The notes: generated by a model not told the origin, from the letters alone. 56,249 nucleotides of DNA from Sporosalibacterium faouarense (GCF_016765695.1 NZ_JAETGO010000047.1:1-56249), one strand, 5' to 3'. Positions 1 to 10,670 are shown, numbered from the stretch's first letter. A program made the numbers and translations.

Positions 1-47
1 ATGGTACTTGGTGGGTAACTGCCTGGGAGAGTAGGTCGTCGCTGGAT
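1..47 (+). rRNA. rrf: 5S ribosomal RNA, 3' end (partial)
   Basis: The first bases carry the conserved 3' part of 5S rRNA: ATGGTACT, then CTGCC and GGGAGAGTAGGTCG, ending near GTCGCTGG. The 5' part lies outside the window. A T-rich stretch (about 48-61) follows directly and probably ends the rRNA transcript. This places the window immediately downstream of an rRNA operon. Confidence 0.85.
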
Positions 48-183
48 TGTTTTATTTTTTTGACCTTAACCTTACAAATAATGTAAAATAAACCATAATT
101 AGTATGAAGACTAGAAAATATTTAAAAAATATAATACTGCAGAAATATGATTATCATGAAGTAAAAAATCTTGAAATAAAAAA

Positions 184-236
184 GTGGAGTAGAGTCTCCA
201 TCTGAAGTCTGATGTTCTGCTTTAGCAGAACAAGTT
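184..236 (+). repeat. Two-hairpin repeat, copy 1
   Basis: Two short stem-loops sit side by side: GTGGAG/CTCCAT around TAGAGT, and GTTCTGC/GCAGAAC around TTTA. A nearly identical copy lies on the opposite strand at the far end of the window (56191-56249), differing by only a few bases and one indel in the linker. It lies between the 5S rRNA and the LtaS-like gene, in what would be that gene's leader. I do not recognise it as a known family. It could be a dispersed REP-like repeat or a structured RNA. Confidence 0.75.
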
Positions 237-289
237 TACTATATATAGTATCTATGATTAAGTAAAGCTTTAAAGTTAGGAGGAATATA

Positions 290-2140
290 ATGGAGAGTAG
301 AAATCGTATAGATCTGATAGAAATATTTATTTTATTTTGCATTTCTTTAGTAAAGACTATGATTTTACATGTATATCTAGAATCACAACATTATTTTGAA
401 ATTATTATAGCTGTAATTCCTCCACTATTGATTGTCTATGGATTATTAAATCTGATTAAAGGCAAGAAGAGGAATTTATATATAATTATAGGACATACTA
501 TAATATCATTTATATTATTTGCTGATTTAATGTATTATCAACATTTTGGTTTTTTACCTTCAGTTAGGTTAATACCTTTGCTTAAATTAGTACCATCTGT
601 TGCTAACAGTGTAGCTTTTATGATACATCCTATGTATTTAATTATGCTAATAGATATAATACCACTAATAATATACTTTAAAAGCAAGAAGAAAAGGAAC
701 ATCACATACAGCAGGAGATCTAAACGTATTAATAGATATGTAGTTATAATAATGCTTATAGCTTTTATAGTTAATATAACATTTATAAATGGAGAAAGTA
801 TGTATGCTTATAGTGATCATGGTGTATATAGCTACCATGTTTATGATATAGTTAACATAATATCCGATAGTACTGAGGAAACCAGTACTAATATCTATGA
901 TTTAGATACAATCATAGAAGAAGTAAATAATAAAGAATATCTCTCAGATAAAAGGAGATATCACGGTATTGCTAAAAATAGAAATGTTATAATAATTCAA
1001 TTTGAATCATTACAGGACTTTGTAATTAATAGGAAGTATAGAGGTCAAGAATTAACACCAAATTTAAATAAATTATTAAATAATGATAGTATTTATTTTA
1101 ATAATTATTATCAACAGGTAGGGCCAGGGAATACATCAGATGCTGAATTTACTGTAAACAATTCTATGTATCCAATATATAAATATAGTGTATATAAAAA
1201 ATATACGGAAAATAATTTCTATACATTACCTCATTTATTAAAGGAAAATGGATATTCAACGATAGCTTTACATGGATATAAAGAAGAATTTTGGAATAGA
1301 AATATTATGTATCCTAATCAAGGAATTGATGATTTTATTAGTATAGAAGATTTAAATGATGATAACACAATAGGATTAGGAATAGGTGATAAATCATTTT
1401 ATAATCAATCAATAAAAAAACTTAGTGAAATAAATAAACCATTTTATTCACTTATGATAACATTATCTAGTCATAATCCTTATGAAATACCAGAAGAAAA
1501 ACAAAAAATAAAATTATCTGAAGAACATGAAGATACATTATTTGGAAACTATATCCAGTCAGTAAATTATGCAGATGAAGCTTTAGGTGAATTTATAGTA
1601 GAACTAAAAGAAAATGGATTATATGATAATTCTTTAATAATGATATATGGTGATCATTCAGGCCTTTTTCCTAATAGAGAAGACAACAAAGAAATTATGA
1701 CAGAATTTCTTGGAGTTAATTATGATTTTGATGAGTCAATGAATGTTCCATTAATTATTCATGTACCTGGTACTGGAATTAATGAAAATAAATCAATAGT
1801 TGGAAGTCATGTTGATTTATTTCCTACTATTATTAACTTACTAGGTTTAAAAAATAATAAAGGGATAATGTTTGGTCAAGATTTAAATAATGCTAAAGAA
1901 GGGTTTGTAGCTTTACAATATTTTGTACCTAAAGGGTCATTTATAGATGATAAAAAAATATTTATTATGTCAAAGGATGGTATTTTTAAAAATAGTAGGG
2001 CATGGAACTTAATAACAAAGGAGCCAATAGATATAGAGAACTGTCGTGAAGGCTATGAAAAAGCTATTAAGAAAACAGATTACTCAAACTATATTTTAGA
2101 AAATAATTTAATTAGAGAAATAATAAATAAAAATAAATAG
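290..2140 (+). CDS. LTA synthase family sulfatase (LtaS-like phosphoglycerol transferase)
   Basis: A 616-residue membrane protein. The N-terminal third has about five hydrophobic segments (residues 10-165). An extracellular sulfatase-fold domain follows from about residue 230. The LtaS catalytic pattern is present: Glu239 in QFESLQ, the nucleophile Thr282 in GPGNTSDAEF, and a later YGDHSG metal-ligand motif. Family members take phosphatidylglycerol as donor and add glycerol-phosphate units to lipoteichoic acid or another glycolipid on the outer membrane face. The length matches the family. The ATG has AGGAGG 7 bases upstream. It is a single gene between the 5S rRNA and a strong terminator. 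Whether it is the polymerase or a primase/accessory paralogue cannot be told from sequence. Confidence 0.9.
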   Translation: MESRNRIDLIEIFILFCISLVKTMILHVYLESQHYFEIIIAVIPPLLIVYGLLNLIKGKKRNLYIIIGHTIISFILFADLMYYQHFGFLPSVRLIPLLKLVPSVANSVAFMIHPMYLIMLIDIIPLIIYFKSKKKRNITYSRRSKRINRYVVIIMLIAFIVNITFINGESMYAYSDHGVYSYHVYDIVNIISDSTEETSTNIYDLDTIIEEVNNKEYLSDKRRYHGIAKNRNVIIIQFESLQDFVINRKYRGQELTPNLNKLLNNDSIYFNNYYQQVGPGNTSDAEFTVNNSMYPIYKYSVYKKYTENNFYTLPHLLKENGYSTIALHGYKEEFWNRNIMYPNQGIDDFISIEDLNDDNTIGLGIGDKSFYNQSIKKLSEINKPFYSLMITLSSHNPYEIPEEKQKIKLSEEHEDTLFGNYIQSVNYADEALGEFIVELKENGLYDNSLIMIYGDHSGLFPNREDNKEIMTEFLGVNYDFDESMNVPLIIHVPGTGINENKSIVGSHVDLFPTIINLLGLKNNKGIMFGQDLNNAKEGFVALQYFVPKGSFIDDKKIFIMSKDGIFKNSRAWNLITKEPIDIENCREGYEKAIKKTDYSNYILENNLIREIINKNK

Positions 2141-2155
2141 ATAAAAAAATAAAGG

Positions 2156-2198
2156 CTACTACCTATCATTTTTTCATTTTGATAGTTAGTAGTTTTTT
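2156..2198 (+). terminator. Intrinsic terminator after the LtaS-like gene
   Basis: CTACTA(C)CTATCA pairs with TGATAG(T)TAGTAG across a T-rich loop and is followed by six T residues. Confidence 0.85.
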
Positions 2199-2294
2199 GT
2201 AGTATAAAATTTTTAACACATTGCTGAAAAAAAGTATTATTTATTTTAATTGTAGGGTAGCCTCTTTATTAGTATACTAGAAGCTCAACAAAGT

Positions 2295-2323
2295 TTGAAA
2301 AAAGTATAATTGGGTAGTATAAT
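2295..2323 (+). promoter_or_regulatory. Sigma-A-type promoter for the UPF0182 gene
   Basis: TTGAAA (2295-2300) and TATAAT (2318-2323) are separated by 17 bases. The start codon follows at 2380. Confidence 0.7.
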
Positions 2324-2379
2324 ATAATGTAATAAACATAAAGCTAACCAATTTTTGTAAATAGAGAGGAGATGTTTAT

Positions 2380-5169
2380 TTGAATAGAAAAACTAAATAT
2401 ATTACTGCAGTTGGAATAATAATTGTTATATTTATAATCAGTTCATTTTCTAGTATTATTGAATTTGTTACTGATTATAAGTGGTTTAATGAATTAGGAT
2501 ATACTAAAACTTTTTTAACAAAGTTAGTTACACAGTTCAAGATAGGTATCCCAGCTTTTCTTATACTATTTGGACTAATGATAGGGTATCTACTATTTAT
2601 TAAGAAGAGGTACTATAAAGATGTTGGAATTATGCCTGATAAAAAAGGAGAGAGGAAGCTTAATGTTTTTCTTGGATTAATATCAGCCCTTCTATCGTTT
2701 TTTGTATCTTCCATAATTTCTGGGAATTTATGGTTTAGCATTTTACAATTTATAAACTCAACTAAGTTTAATACGAATGATCCAATCTTTAATAAAGATT
2801 TATCTTTCTACATATTTAAACTTCCTTTAATAAAGGATATTATGAATATATTATTATTAATAATATTCCTTTTCATAATATCAACAGTAGTATTTTATTT
2901 AGTCTTAATTACATTGAGGAGACCTAAAAATGAAGCAGAAAATGTTTTTGATTTTAATGAATTTGCTAATAATGGAAAAGTAAATATTAATAAAATTTTT
3001 AACAAGAAGCTTTTTAAAAGAGCATGGTTTCAAATAGGAATATCAGGGTTAATGATATTTATAATAATTGCTATAAACTATTATTTAAGAGCCTATGATT
3101 TACTTTACTCAACGCGAGGAGAAGTATTTGGTGCAAGCTATACAGATGTACATGTTTCTCTATGGTTGTATAGAATAATGGCAATAGGTGCATTAGTTTC
3201 AGGAATAGGATTCTTAATAGGAGTATTGAAGAAAAATATAAAGCTAGCTTTAACAGGTCCAGTAATTATGATAGTCGTATCAATTATTGGCGGTTTAGCT
3301 GGTGTTGCAGTAGAAAAATATATAGTTGAGCCAGATCAAATATCTAAGGAATTACCATATCTAGCTCATAATATTGAATATACTCAAAAGGCCTATGGAT
3401 TAGAAGATGTTGTAGAGAAGGATTTTCCAGTAGAACAAAACTTAACAAAAGAAGATTTATTAGAAAATCAAGAAACTATAAAAAATATTAGAATAAACGA
3501 TTACAGACCAATAAAACAAGTATATTTTCAACTTCAAGGAATAAGACCATATTATAAATTTAATGATATTGATGTTGGAAGATATACTATAAATGATGAG
3601 TATACTCAAGTATTTTTATCTGCAAGAGAATTAGATCAAAAAGAGTTAGATTCGCAAGCTCAAAACTGGATTAACTTGCATTTAAAGTATACACATGGAT
3701 ATGGATTTACATTATCACCAGTTAATTCTGTGACATCTGAAGGTCAACCAGAGCTTTTGGTTAAGGATATACCACCTAAAACTGATACTAATTTAGTTAT
3801 AAATCGTCCAGAAATATATTTTGGTGAAATGACCAATAATTATGTTATCTTAAATACTGATGAAGAAGAATTCGATTATCCACAAGGCTCAAGTAATGCA
3901 TATACTACCTATAAAGGAACTGCAGGTATAAAGCTAAATGGATTAAACAAATTATTATTCTCAATAAAGCAAAGAGACTTAAAGCTTTTAATATCAGGAA
4001 ATATAACATCGGATAGTAGAATCGTATTAAATAGGAATATTGCTGACAGAGTAAGGAAAATAGCTCCGTTTATACAATATGACGATGATCCATATTTAGT
4101 TGTAAATCAGGAAGATGGAAAACTATATTGGATAATAGAGGGTTATACTGCTAGTCAAAGATATCCTTATTCTCAACCATATAATAGCAAAGGAATAAAT
4201 TATATTAGAAATTCGGTTAAAATAGTTATTGACGCCTATAATGGAGATGCTAAATATTATGTAATGGATGAAAATGACCCAGTAATTATGACCTATAAAA
4301 ATATTTTTCCAGATTTATTTTCAAGTAAGGAAGATATGCCAGTAGGTATTGAAGAGCATTTAAGATATTCTCATCATTTATTTGATATTCAATCAAATAT
4401 ATATAGAGCATATCATATGAATAATCCTGAAGTATTCTTTGCAAGGGAAGATTATTGGGCTATTGCACAAGAAAAATATATGGAAGATATTCTAAATGTC
4501 GAATCAAATTATGTTATGGTCAAGCTTCCAGAAGAAGAAAAAGCAGAATTCTTATTAACTGTACCATATACACCAAATAATAAGGATAATATGACTGCCC
4601 TATTTGTAGGTAGGAATGATGGTGCAAATTATGGACAACTAATATTGTATAAGTTTCCAAAAAGTAAGAATATTAGAGGTCCAATGCAGGTAGAATCAAG
4701 AATAGATCAGGATTCAAATATTTCACCACAGCTTTCATTATGGGATCAAAAGGGTTCAACCGTATTAAGGGGAAATCTAATAACAATACCTGTAGAAGAT
4801 TCTCTATTATATGTTGAGCCAATATACTTGAAGGCTGACAATGAGAATAGTTTACCTGAGGTTAAACGAGTTATAGTAGCATATGAAGATAGAATAGTGA
4901 TGGAGGAGACCTTAGATAGGGCGCTTTCTCAAATATTTGGTCAAGTAGACCAAGAGAAAGACGACAGTGGGGTAATAGATGATATTGATACAGATGTAGA
5001 AGATGAAAATGTAAAAAGTATTATTCAAAAAGCTAATCAATTATTTAATCAAGCTAAAGAGGCTTCAAGAGAAGGTAATTGGTCAGAATATGGCGAGTAT
5101 ATCAATCAGCTTGAAGAAATATTAGGACAGTTAGATAATTATTACTCTGATGATAATATTGACGAATAA
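2380..5169 (+). CDS. UPF0182 family membrane protein
   Basis: A 929-residue protein of the UPF0182 (COG1615) family, whose function is unknown. About seven membrane segments lie in the first 320 residues, starting with one at residues 8-28. A large extracytoplasmic region follows, with family-typical stretches such as PYLAHNIEYT and FPDLFSS. An acidic linker (about 875-890) precedes a short C-terminal helix (IIQKANQLFNQA) typical of the family. The start is TTG, 8 bases after AGAGGAG. The gene is monocistronic, with its own promoter and terminator. Length is normal and nothing looks truncated. Confidence 0.9.
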   Translation: MNRKTKYITAVGIIIVIFIISSFSSIIEFVTDYKWFNELGYTKTFLTKLVTQFKIGIPAFLILFGLMIGYLLFIKKRYYKDVGIMPDKKGERKLNVFLGLISALLSFFVSSIISGNLWFSILQFINSTKFNTNDPIFNKDLSFYIFKLPLIKDIMNILLLIIFLFIISTVVFYLVLITLRRPKNEAENVFDFNEFANNGKVNINKIFNKKLFKRAWFQIGISGLMIFIIIAINYYLRAYDLLYSTRGEVFGASYTDVHVSLWLYRIMAIGALVSGIGFLIGVLKKNIKLALTGPVIMIVVSIIGGLAGVAVEKYIVEPDQISKELPYLAHNIEYTQKAYGLEDVVEKDFPVEQNLTKEDLLENQETIKNIRINDYRPIKQVYFQLQGIRPYYKFNDIDVGRYTINDEYTQVFLSARELDQKELDSQAQNWINLHLKYTHGYGFTLSPVNSVTSEGQPELLVKDIPPKTDTNLVINRPEIYFGEMTNNYVILNTDEEEFDYPQGSSNAYTTYKGTAGIKLNGLNKLLFSIKQRDLKLLISGNITSDSRIVLNRNIADRVRKIAPFIQYDDDPYLVVNQEDGKLYWIIEGYTASQRYPYSQPYNSKGINYIRNSVKIVIDAYNGDAKYYVMDENDPVIMTYKNIFPDLFSSKEDMPVGIEEHLRYSHHLFDIQSNIYRAYHMNNPEVFFAREDYWAIAQEKYMEDILNVESNYVMVKLPEEEKAEFLLTVPYTPNNKDNMTALFVGRNDGANYGQLILYKFPKSKNIRGPMQVESRIDQDSNISPQLSLWDQKGSTVLRGNLITIPVEDSLLYVEPIYLKADNENSLPEVKRVIVAYEDRIVMEETLDRALSQIFGQVDQEKDDSGVIDDIDTDVEDENVKSIIQKANQLFNQAKEASREGNWSEYGEYINQLEEILGQLDNYYSDDNIDE

Positions 5170-5178
5170 AATAATATA

Positions 5179-5216
5179 AAAAGGAGTAGTCTTGGTGGAC
5201 TACTCCTTTAAATTTT
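5179..5216 (+). terminator. Intrinsic terminator after the UPF0182 gene
   Basis: AAGGAGTAGT pairs perfectly with ACTACTCCTT around a short loop. A T-rich tail follows. Confidence 0.8.
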
Positions 5217-5323
5217 ACTTAATTAAGGAAATATATAATGAATTCTTATGCTAAATTATGTTTGATGGTAGACATGTAACTAATTTAATTTATATACTAG
5301 GACAATAATTATTGATATAAAAA

Positions 5324-5347
5324 AATCCTATGCATATACATAGGATT
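5324..5347 (-). terminator. Terminator of the small minus-strand gene
   Basis: AATCCTATG/CATAGGATT hairpin overlapping the stop codon of the minus-strand gene. The + strand A-run just before it (5318-5325) reads as a T-run on the minus strand. Confidence 0.7.
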
Positions 5348-5537
5348 ATCTCATCCTTCTTAATCTTATATCTTCTATGGACATTGAATCAAGTTCCTTG
5401 GCTTTAGTAGCTATATCTCTTCTATTTATTACTCCCTTGTCTACGAGAACTTCTATAATACTTGCTAATGCTAAGGTATTTCTATAATCTACTTCCTTCA
5501 TATCACCTAACTTGGCTAATATTTCTAGTTCATTCAC
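5346..5537 (-). CDS. Small uncharacterised protein (63 aa)
   Basis: A 63-residue soluble protein, mostly helical by composition, rich in Leu, Asp and Arg. I do not recognise the family. The gene looks real. On the minus strand its ATG has a clear GGGGGA ribosome site 5 bases upstream and the stop falls in a terminator hairpin. It is a lone gene, divergent from the serS leader. The segment VDKGVINRRDIATKAKEL could be a small helix-turn-helix-like element, but that is a guess. Confidence 0.65.
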   Translation of the reverse strand: MNELEILAKLGDMKEVDYRNTLALASIIEVLVDKGVINRRDIATKAKELDSMSIEDIRLRRMR

Positions 5538-5730
5538 ATCAAATCCCCCTTAAATATGTTAATATTTATATTATTAACATATAAATGTAAGATATACAGA
5601 AAAATTTAATTATTAGGTATATAATAATTGACTAAATATAATAATTATTATTAAGATGTATACTGTTTACATTATATATAGAAACTAAAAAATAAGTTTT
5701 TAGTCTAGGAAAGTATATATCAATATCTAA

Positions 5731-5811
5731 TGTAAGATTATATCATCAAGACTCTATTATTTGATGAAATTGCATATTAAAATTTTATGCAAGATTATAT
5801 TCTCGTGACTC
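5731..5811. repeat. Imperfect direct repeat pair in the 5538-5935 gap
   Basis: Two 24-base copies with the pattern TGYAAGATTATATYnTCnnGACTC lie at 5731-5754 and 5788-5811, 57 bases apart, matching at about 20 positions. They fall in a roughly 400-base AT-rich stretch without a credible gene, upstream of the serS promoter. Their role is unknown. Nothing else is recognisable in this gap. Confidence 0.4.
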
Positions 5812-5935
5812 CGGTTTACTATTTAATTAAAGGAAAAAATGACTTTATAAGTTGTTTTAATCTGAGAATTAATTTTCCAAAAACATATTTAAGTACTAAA
5901 TATGTAACTTTGTCAGTTAAATAAATTTAGAATAC

Positions 5936-5964
5936 TTGTAAAAAAGTAACTAATATGCTATAAT
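5936..5964 (+). promoter_or_regulatory. Promoter of the serS T-box leader
   Basis: TTGTAA (5936-5941), a 17-base spacer and TATAAT (5959-5964). Transcription would start near 5971, just ahead of the T-box. Confidence 0.7.
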
Positions 5965-5970
5965 TCTTTC

Positions 5971-6205
5971 AAAATAAATATTAGAAATGCAATGAAGGGA
6001 AATAGTAGATAAGCTAATTTCTTCAGAGAGCTAGTGTTTGGTGAAAACTAGTGTAAATAGTTTATTGAATCTGTCCTTGAGCTTTTTACCGAATAGGTAA
6101 ACCTTGTAAGGGATATATTACAATAAGTGAATCACATTGTGATTAACTAGGGTGGCAACGCGGGTATCTCTCGTCCCTAATTATTTAGGTACGAGGGTTT
6201 TTTGT
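5971..6205 (+). promoter_or_regulatory. T-box leader (serine) with terminator, controlling serS
   Basis: The leader has an AGAGAGCT element and GGTGAAA distal-loop sequence in Stem I. A specifier in the usual context, GAA-TCT-GTCCTTGAG, makes TCT (6070-6072) the serine codon. The T-box sequence AGGGTGGCAACGCGGG lies at 6149-6164. A terminator (stem 6170-6195, T-run 6198-6203) competes with the antiterminator. The TGGC of the T-box would pair with a tRNA ending GCCA. The window's own tRNA-Ser has discriminator G, which fits. Uncharged tRNA-Ser should stabilise read-through into serS. Confidence 0.93.
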
Positions 6206-6249
6206 ATTTATAAAACTAAGCAATAAATAATAATGATATAAAAGATTAA

Positions 6250-7533
<1,284 letters not shown>

Positions 7534-7607
7534 TAAATTAACAAGAATTTTAATAATCTAAATGTAAATAATAAAAGGTATTGCTATGATTTCAGGAGGT
7601 GAAATAA

Positions 7608-9170
7608 ATGTTTATTAGAAAGAAGATTCTAATGATAGTCCTATCATTAATTATTATCTTATCAATCTCTGGTTGTACAACAGAAAACCAGTTAAATGGT
7701 GATGAAAATCTTAATAATGATGATGAGAGTACATTAAATAATGAAAGCGGCAAAATTTACTCCACTCTATTAATAGACGATTATAATGGATTAAAAATGG
7801 ATGAATTAAATAATTATGATATAAGTTTAGAATTTAATCCAGATTCAAAAACTTATACTGCTGAACAAAAGATAAGATATATAAATAATGAAGATGTGTC
7901 ACTAGAAGAGATATATTTTCACTTATATCCGAATACCTTTAGAAAAAAAGAGACAGCTCCATTTTTATTTGATAGTTTTGAATCAGCATTTCCAAATGGG
8001 TTTGATTCAGGGTATATTGATATAAGTGAAGTGTCAATTAATCAAGAATCAATAACAAACTTTGAGACGAGTGGAACTGGTGAAACAATATTAAAGATAC
8101 CTTTAATATCAAATCTAGAGCCAAAAAAGAGTGTAGAAATCAGCATGAAATATACAGTCAAGTTGCCTTCTGCACAAGATAGATTTGGATATGGACAAAA
8201 TACCTTTAATTTTGGTAACTGGTATCCAATTGCTGCAGTATATGATGATGAAGGATGGAATCTAGATCCATACTACAGTATAGGAGATCCTTTCTACAGT
8301 GATACAAGTAATTATAATGTTACAATAAAGGCTCCTAAAGATATAAAAATTGCATCATCAGGCAATATCACTTCAGAAAAAGTTCAAGGTGATAGTAAAA
8401 TTTGGAATATAGAAGCAAAGTTGATGAGGGACTTTGCTTGGGTAGCAAGTAAAGATTTTAAAGTTATTGAAAAGGATGTTGATGGTACACTTGTTCAGGT
8501 ATATGTATTAAAAGATAATGAAAGCATTAATAATTATGCTGCAGAGGCAGCTTTCAATTCAATTGAGATTTTCAATCGCGTATTTGGTAAATATCCATAT
8601 GGACAATATTCTGTTGTAGCCACTAGTTTTCCAAGTGGAATGGAGTATCCAGGAATAGTGTTCATAGGAGAAAAATATTATAATAACACATATAAAGGAT
8701 ACTTAGAAACTGTTATAGTGCATGAAACTGGGCATCAATGGTGGTATAGCTTAGTTGGTAATGATGAGGTAGATGAAGCTTGGCTAGATGAGTCAATAAC
8801 ATCTTACTCTGAAGTTATATATGCAGATGAGAAATATGGTGATGATACTGCTGAAACCTATTATAAGAGTAGTACGGAAAATAGCTATAATTCCATCGCC
8901 AACAGTTTAACGGATAAAGTGGTTTTAAAAAAATTGAGTGAATTTACAAATTGGGACGACTATGGAGCATTAGCATATAATAGAGGTGCAATGTTTATTC
9001 ATGAAATAGAAGAGAGATATGGTGAAGAGACATTGTATAGGATTCTGAATGAATATTATAATAAATATAAGTTTTTAAATGCTACTACTGATGATTTTGT
9101 AGAAGTATGTGAAGAAATAACTGGTCAAGACTTTGAACCTTTAGTTGATGAATTCTTATATGGAAAATAG
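7608..9170 (+). CDS. M1-family metallopeptidase lipoprotein
   Basis: A 520-residue secreted zinc peptidase. A signal peptide ends in the lipobox SISGC, with lipidated Cys23, followed by an Asn/Asp-rich linker. The middle is the M1 beta-sandwich. The catalytic site is H372-E-T-G-H376 with the third zinc ligand Glu395 exactly 18 residues on (HEXXH-X18-E), inside WLDES. GMEYPG resembles the GAMEN substrate motif of M1 enzymes. It is probably anchored outside the membrane and trims peptides for uptake. It is shorter than classical aminopeptidase N, so the C-terminal helical domain is reduced. A GGAGGTG ribosome site precedes the ATG. Confidence 0.88.
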   Translation: MFIRKKILMIVLSLIIILSISGCTTENQLNGDENLNNDDESTLNNESGKIYSTLLIDDYNGLKMDELNNYDISLEFNPDSKTYTAEQKIRYINNEDVSLEEIYFHLYPNTFRKKETAPFLFDSFESAFPNGFDSGYIDISEVSINQESITNFETSGTGETILKIPLISNLEPKKSVEISMKYTVKLPSAQDRFGYGQNTFNFGNWYPIAAVYDDEGWNLDPYYSIGDPFYSDTSNYNVTIKAPKDIKIASSGNITSEKVQGDSKIWNIEAKLMRDFAWVASKDFKVIEKDVDGTLVQVYVLKDNESINNYAAEAAFNSIEIFNRVFGKYPYGQYSVVATSFPSGMEYPGIVFIGEKYYNNTYKGYLETVIVHETGHQWWYSLVGNDEVDEAWLDESITSYSEVIYADEKYGDDTAETYYKSSTENSYNSIANSLTDKVVLKKLSEFTNWDDYGALAYNRGAMFIHEIEERYGEETLYRILNEYYNKYKFLNATTDDFVEVCEEITGQDFEPLVDEFLYGK

Positions 9171-9355
9171 AATAAATGAGGAAATTGTATAATTAAAACT
9201 CTGTATAAGATGATACCTGTATGATTCAAATATTATTAAGAATAAAAAAGTGGCTAAATAGGTGATTTTTGTCTAAAATCATATCTTGTAAGACTATATT
9301 TGATTTATGAATATACAATTTCTTAGAATAGAAAAATTTGAATAATGATAGCAGA

Positions 9356-9394
9356 AAAGCTATGATTTCTATAACTATAAAATCATAGCTTTTT
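9356..9394 (+). terminator. Intrinsic terminator in the 9171-9566 gap
   Basis: AAAAGCTATGATTT pairs with AAATCATAGCTTTT and is followed by T residues. It lies about 190 bases after the M1 peptidase gene and ahead of the tRNA promoter. The rest of this gap is AT-rich, with no gene seen. Confidence 0.7.
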
Positions 9395-9513
9395 AATACT
9401 TATTGATTAATTTGATATAGATATGGTTAAACTAATTTGGAAAGTGAAATAGACTAAATATGTTTTTAAGAATAGAATTTCTAGGTGATAGTAAATAATA
9501 AGTAACAGAATAT

Positions 9514-9542
9514 TTGACAATTATGATAAAATAAATTAAAAT
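9514..9542 (+). promoter_or_regulatory. Promoter of tRNA-Arg
   Basis: A consensus TTGACA (9514-9519), a 17-base spacer and TAAAAT (9537-9542). This is 24 bases ahead of the tRNA. Confidence 0.75.
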
Positions 9543-9566
9543 ATATATCTAGTGAATATTATATTT

Positions 9567-9643
9567 GCACCCGTAGCTCAGTAGGATAGAGCAGTGCCCT
9601 CCTAAGGCATGTGCCGGGGGTTCGAATCCTCCCGGGTGCACCA
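9567..9643 (+). tRNA. tRNA-Arg (anticodon CCU)
   Basis: A complete 77-base cloverleaf with encoded CCA. The acceptor stem is GCACCCG/CGGGTGC with discriminator A. The anticodon stem GTGCC/GGCAT carries the loop CTCCTAA, giving anticodon CCT, which reads AGG. The T arm has GTTCGAATC. It has its own promoter and terminator and is transcribed alone. Confidence 0.95.
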
Positions 9644-9650
9644 TTATTTA

Positions 9651-9676
9651 AATCTTCCTTATAAGGAAGATTTTTT
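9651..9676 (+). terminator. Terminator of tRNA-Arg
   Basis: AATCTTCCTT/AAGGAAGATT hairpin with a minimal loop, followed by six T residues. Confidence 0.85.
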
Positions 9677-9921
9677 ATTAACTAAAGAAAAAATATATTA
9701 TAGTTTTAATGAAGATTTACTCCATTAACATTTGGTAATTTATGGAATAAATATATTAGTTTTTATTAAAAATAAATATATAATTCATAAGAAATTTAAT
9801 ATAAAACTATTACTTCTAATCAAAAGCAATTTTATAAAACTAGTATTGAATTAATATTACTTAATTAAGTTTAGAAAGAATTTTAAACACTTTTAAAATA
9901 CTATGAAGGTTGGTATTCGAT

Positions 9922-10377
9922 ATGGATGAATATTTTATGAAAATGGCCCTTAATGAAGCTTATAAAGCTTATGATATAGATGAGGTTCCAATAGGGGCTG
10001 TTATAGTTAAAGAAAATAAAATTATTGGTTCAGGATTTAATATTCGAGAAAGCTCTAAAGATCCAACTACCCATGCTGAGATGATAGCAATAAGGGAAGC
10101 TAGTAAAAATATAGGAGGATGGCGTTTAATAGGATGTACATTATATGTAACCATAGAGCCATGTCCTATGTGTGCAGGAGCTATTATTAACTCAAGGATA
10201 GATAGAGTGGTAGTAGGTGCAAAAGACCCTAAAATGGGAAGTTGTGGCTCTATAATTGATATAACACAAAATGAAAAATTTAATCATCAAGCTCAAGTAC
10301 AATGGGGAGTGTTAGAAGAGGAATGCTCTTCTATAATGACAGATTTTTTCAGAAAACTACGTAAAAAACGGAAATAA
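9922..10377 (+). CDS. tadA: tRNA-specific adenosine deaminase
   Basis: A 151-residue zinc deaminase. It converts wobble adenosine 34 to inosine, in tRNA-Arg(ACG) in bacteria. The deaminase signature is complete: zinc ligand and proton-shuttle Glu in H51-A-E53, and P80-C81-P-M-C84 for the other two ligands. A TTG 12 bases upstream in frame is possible, but ATG at 9922 is preferred: AAGGTTGG sits about 10 bases ahead of it and MDEYFMKMAL is the usual family start. In Bacillus tadA also lies next to the SRP RNA and dnaX; here they are 31 kb apart. Confidence 0.95.
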   Translation: MDEYFMKMALNEAYKAYDIDEVPIGAVIVKENKIIGSGFNIRESSKDPTTHAEMIAIREASKNIGGWRLIGCTLYVTIEPCPMCAGAIINSRIDRVVVGAKDPKMGSCGSIIDITQNEKFNHQAQVQWGVLEEECSSIMTDFFRKLRKKRK

Positions 10378-10507
10378 ATTATTTTATGCTTTTTTGAATG
10401 AGTAAATTTCATAGTTACAACTTAAATATATTTTCAAATAAAATTTTCATATTTAATTTCTTCGAATGAAGAATTCTTTTATAGAAAATATTCTAAATAA
10501 ACATATT

Positions 10508-10541
10508 AAGGCTATTGGAAAATATAATCGATAGCCTTTTT
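10508..10541 (+). terminator. Intrinsic terminator after tadA
   Basis: AAGGCTAT/ATAGCCTT stem with a T-rich tail, about 130 bases after the tadA stop. Confidence 0.8.
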
Positions 10542-10647
10542 CTGATGGATTTTTATAAATATATATTTTTGATATTTTTCATTTTACTAATTTCAAAGTA
10601 TGATATACTTTATAAGAAAAACAATACTTTTGTAAAAAGTATGTATG

Positions 10648-10670
10648 ATACGATTTTGATGGTATCGTAT
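10648..10670. promoter_or_regulatory. Inverted repeat upstream of the double ThyX gene
   Basis: ATACGAT (10648-10654) and ATCGTAT (10664-10670) form a perfect 7-base inverted repeat with a 9-base spacer, about 100 bases before the coding start. It has no T-run, so an operator is more likely than a terminator. No regulator can be assigned. Confidence 0.35.
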
